Assembly: GCA_002327785.1 (NCBI GenBank)
Contig: DCUI01000238.1
Coordinates: 1 to 8,578 of the forward strand
Direction of reading: 5' to 3'
DNA: 8,578 nt
Source of the DNA: Phycisphaerales bacterium UBA2218
GTDB lineage: Bacteria; Planctomycetota; Phycisphaerae; Sedimentisphaerales; Anaerobacaceae
Shown here: positions 6,558 through 8,578 of the stretch, piece after piece
Layout: each line of letters begins with the position of its first letter
Position numbering within the stretch: position 1 is the stretch's first letter
Made by a program: the position numbers and the translations under genes
Notes under the pieces: generated by a model
What the model saw: only the letters and a program-made list of their open reading frames with translations
What the model was told of the DNA's origin: nothing
Database searches by the model: none

Positions 6558-8096
6558 ATGCAGCAATCGAGACGACAGTTCCTTGGGACCATCGTCGCCG
6601 GCACTCTGTCTGCCGGTATGGCCACACGAAGATCCTGCCTGGGAGCACGGTCTGCCGATTCAGACAGAAGAAGGCAGCCCAACATCATCCTGATCAACAC
6701 CGATGACCTGGGCTATGCCGGGATTGGGTGCTGCGGTCAGCAGCTCATCCAAACCCCGCGCATTGACAGAATGGCGGCGGAAGGCATGCGGTTCACCGAC
6801 TTCTACGCCGCAAACACGGTATGCGTGCCGTCCCGTTGCGGCCTGATCACCGGCCTGCATCCCGGGCATGCGGGAATCCGGGACAACTTCCTGCCGCACG
6901 TAGATCTCAAACTCGAAAACGGCGGGGGATACATGGAGGATTACCCCGAAGGGATCTGGCCGCCCACTGTCACGACGTTGGGGCAGGTTCTCAAGGGGGC
7001 AGGGTACCGGACTGCTCAATTCGGCAAATTAGAGGTAGGCATCCCGATGGCACCGGGGAAGATGACCGCGCATGGTTGGGACTACTGGATCGGTTTTCGC
7101 AGTACGGGCGCAGCCTTCCAGTACTACCCCGTGTCGATCTGGCGGAACGACGAGGAGGTCACCTTCGAGACGAACAAGGCCTCCGAGGTGCGAAGGCCTG
7201 GGATAGTAGGCGACAAGGGTATCTACTCAGAAGACCTGTTTGTTAAAGACCTGCTCCGTTTCATGCGAGAAAACAAGGACGAACCGTTCTTTATTTACTT
7301 CCCCACGCAAGTCCCGCACGGCCGCTCCCCCCACGACGGGGACGAAATCCAGGTTCCTGATATCGGTCCCTATGCCGATTGCCCCTGGACCCATCTGGAG
7401 AAGTTGTACGCCGCCATGATCACCCGCTTCGACGGCCACGTCGGCCAAATCATCGACCAGTTGCAGGAACTCGGGATTGACCAGGACACCATCATCTTCT
7501 TCACCAGCGACAACGGTGACGAAAATAGCTACTACAAGTACACGGACCGCTTCCGGGCCACCGGGCCGCTGCGTGGCAAGAAACGATTCCTGTACGAAGG
7601 GGGTATTCGGGTGCCCATGATTGTCCGCTGGCCCGGGCACGTCCCGGCTGGCCAGACCAGCGACCTCCCGTGGGCAGCGTGGGACCTCATGGCCACGTTT
7701 GCCGCACTGGCGGGCGTGGAACGTCCGTCGCATACTGACGGGATCTCGGTCGTCCCCAGCCTGCTGGGGTGCCCGGACCGGCAGGAAGCTCGCGAGTACC
7801 TCTACTGGGAGTGTAACCAGGCCAAACAGCAGGCCGTTCGAATGGGCCGATGGAAAGCGGTCCGATTCGGCGGCACGGAGGAGCCGATTGAACTCTACGA
7901 CCTAAGCGTGGACATCGGTGAGGGCAATAACGTTGCGGCGCACCACCCCGACGTCGTCGCGAAGATGCGGCGGATCATGATACAAGCTCGTGAAGGATCG
8001 GAGTACAGCAAGTACTGGCCGCTGCCCAAGCATCGTCGGAACGACATCAAATGGGATCAGTGGATATTCGATCAGCTCAAAAACGGCATACGATAG
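6558..8096 (+). CDS. Tat-exported S1 family sulfatase (FGly type)
   Basis: This gene encodes 512 residues and ends with TAG. S1 sulfatases hydrolyse sulfate esters, here probably on a polysaccharide, using a formylglycine made from cysteine. The N-terminus has a twin-arginine signal (SRRQFLG at residues 4-10, then a hydrophobic stretch to about 21), so export is probably by Tat to the periplasm or beyond. The core motifs are present: metal ligands Asp49-Asp50 in INTDDLGYAG; FGly motif CVPSR with Cys89 and Arg93, continuing to LITG; Lys157 in FGKLEVG; His254 in VPHGR; Asp318-Asn319 in TSDNG; Lys341/342 before YEGGIRVP. The C-terminal subdomain has the usual ELYDLSVDIGEGNNVA stretch. The length is normal for the family. 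The residue after GK-x is Glu159 where the common GKWHLG has His, so it belongs to a variant group. Cys-type FGly needs a maturase (FGE or anSME) encoded elsewhere. It is divergent from GH127, suggesting a shared pathway. Substrate unknown. Confidence 0.95.
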   Translation: MQQSRRQFLGTIVAGTLSAGMATRRSCLGARSADSDRRRQPNIILINTDDLGYAGIGCCGQQLIQTPRIDRMAAEGMRFTDFYAANTVCVPSRCGLITGLHPGHAGIRDNFLPHVDLKLENGGGYMEDYPEGIWPPTVTTLGQVLKGAGYRTAQFGKLEVGIPMAPGKMTAHGWDYWIGFRSTGAAFQYYPVSIWRNDEEVTFETNKASEVRRPGIVGDKGIYSEDLFVKDLLRFMRENKDEPFFIYFPTQVPHGRSPHDGDEIQVPDIGPYADCPWTHLEKLYAAMITRFDGHVGQIIDQLQELGIDQDTIIFFTSDNGDENSYYKYTDRFRATGPLRGKKRFLYEGGIRVPMIVRWPGHVPAGQTSDLPWAAWDLMATFAALAGVERPSHTDGISVVPSLLGCPDRQEAREYLYWECNQAKQQAVRMGRWKAVRFGGTEEPIELYDLSVDIGEGNNVAAHHPDVVAKMRRIMIQAREGSEYSKYWPLPKHRRNDIKWDQWIFDQLKNGIR

Positions 8097-8129
8097 CAAC
8101 AGATGAACACCGCTTGGCCTTGGGCTGTG

Positions 8130-8149
8130 CCCTTGGCTGGAGCCAAAGG
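8130..8149 (+). terminator. Weak stem-loop downstream of the sulfatase
   Basis: TTGGC and GCCAA pair around a TGGA loop, extended by two C-G pairs after one mismatch. It starts 34 bp after the sulfatase stop. No T-run follows, so it may protect the transcript end or pause polymerase instead of acting as an intrinsic terminator. Confidence 0.3.
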
Positions 8150-8243
8150 AGTACGGGCAGAAAGGGCATTTCTCCCCGGTTGTATCGTGGAGTATTGCGA
8201 ATAGGAGGTTGTTGTCTCGGTGGGACCGCGCGAGGAGCCGGCT

Positions 8244-8260
8244 CAACCGGACGCCGGTTG
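8244..8260 (-). terminator. GC-rich hairpin just past the peptidase stop
   Basis: CAACCGG and CCGGTTG form a perfect 7-bp stem around a 3-nt loop (ACG), starting 5 bp beyond the minus-strand TGA at 8266-8268. The position fits a terminator for the peptidase gene and, being symmetric, also for the sulfatase transcript arriving from the other side. There is no U-tract on either strand. Confidence 0.45.
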
Positions 8261-8265
8261 CCAGA

Positions 8266-8578
8266 TCAGGGGGACTCCTGAATTGCCTTGGTCAGCCCTT
8301 CGGAGCCGCCCACGACCGGCAGCGTGACGGATGTTGCATCGAGGTCGACGGTCAACTCAGTGCCCGGCGGCGACCAGAGCGTGAAGTCCCTGTCGCTCGA
8401 GAAGATCATCATGGCGATCTGTTGCCCCTTGGGAATGATCTGGTCGTCCGGCTGGAGGTCGAAGGTCATCTCGTAGAATCGTCCGGGGACGAGAGGCTCG
8501 CTCTCCGTAAGCGAGCGGTAGTTCTGCGGGTCAGCCCAGCCGCGAGTGATAATATTGGCTCATCCGGTTTTTGCGTAC
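8266..8578 (-). pseudogene. C-terminal part of a CocE/NonD X-Pro dipeptidyl-peptidase-like protein, interrupted by in-frame TGA
   Basis: On the minus strand the frame upstream of the TGA at 8266-8268 encodes ITRGWADPQN, LTESEPLVPGRFYEMTF, DLQPDDQIIPKGQQI, MIFSSDRDFTLW, PGTELTVDLDATSVTLPVVGG and a short tail. This is the end of the C-terminal beta-sandwich (PepX_C, jelly-roll) of X-Pro dipeptidyl-peptidase/CocE-type serine hydrolases; the catalytic alpha/beta-hydrolase part would lie outside the window. Going upstream, the frame meets TGA at 8560-8562 right before ANIITRGW. The domain matches for about 30 residues above the only ATG (8469), which has no Shine-Dalgarno site, and no GTG or TTG start lies between, so translation starting at 8469 is unlikely to be the real gene. 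Either the gene is broken by a nonsense change or indel, or the last bases of the window contain a read error. Family call fairly sure; broken state less sure. It converges on the sulfatase gene. Confidence 0.65.

Larger units (their letters stand above)
8097..8265. other. Convergent intergenic region after the sulfatase
   Basis: These 169 bp separate the sulfatase stop from the stop of the peptidase fragment. I see no gene in them; they hold two hairpins, listed separately. Confidence 0.6.

Noticed and set aside
8560..8562. Recoding of TGA as a sense codon
   Set aside because: The three long genes contain no in-frame TGA, use TGG for tryptophan, and the peptidase frame itself ends in TGA; a mutation or read error is simpler.
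1..8578. tRNA, rRNA, CRISPR array, insertion sequence or attachment site
   Set aside because: I saw no cloverleaf-like or rRNA stretch, no regularly spaced direct repeats, no transposase and no terminal inverted repeats with target duplications.

Overview
This window reads like part of a carbohydrate-degradation locus of a Planctomycetota-type bacterium; a related PVC-group lineage is also possible. The grounds are its moderately GC-rich DNA, a Tat-exported S1 sulfatase, a large secreted LamG protein, a GH127-type enzyme, an MGH1-like glycosidase and a CocE/NonD-type peptidase tail. The taxonomic call is inference from protein style; there is no rRNA or other marker here.

Layout from left to right. 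(1) Bases 2-505, plus strand: the C-terminal 167 residues of an MGH1-like (GH63-related) glycoside hydrolase whose start lies outside the window. (2) Bases 568-3909, minus strand: a 1113-residue secreted protein with LamG (concanavalin-A-like) domains and paired beta-rich modules of unknown function. (3) Bases 4003-6090, minus strand: a 695-residue GH127 (DUF1680) enzyme with all the expected catalytic and zinc-binding residues. Genes 3 and 2 are co-oriented and 93 bp apart, with no visible terminator between them, so they are probably one transcript. (4) Bases 6091-6557: a gene-free divergent control region with a perfect 14-bp palindrome. (5) Bases 6558-8096, plus strand: a 512-residue S1 sulfatase with a Tat signal and an FGly motif. 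(6) Bases 8266-8578, minus strand: the C-terminal end of an X-Pro dipeptidyl-peptidase-like (CocE/NonD) protein, interrupted by an in-frame TGA close to the window edge.

How the genes may work together (inference): the sulfatase would remove sulfate esters and the GH127 and MGH1-like enzymes would remove terminal sugars from a complex, perhaps sulfated and arabinose-containing, polysaccharide. The LamG protein could bind or process the same glycan outside the cytoplasm. The divergent GH127/sulfatase arrangement around a palindrome suggests shared regulation. No SusC/SusD transporter pair, tRNA, rRNA, mobile element or CRISPR array is visible. The most notable points are the LamG protein's apparently permuted or split first LamG domain, the diverged cysteine-rich copy of its repeated module, the palindrome, the sulfatase's non-standard GKLEVG motif, and the interrupted peptidase gene.
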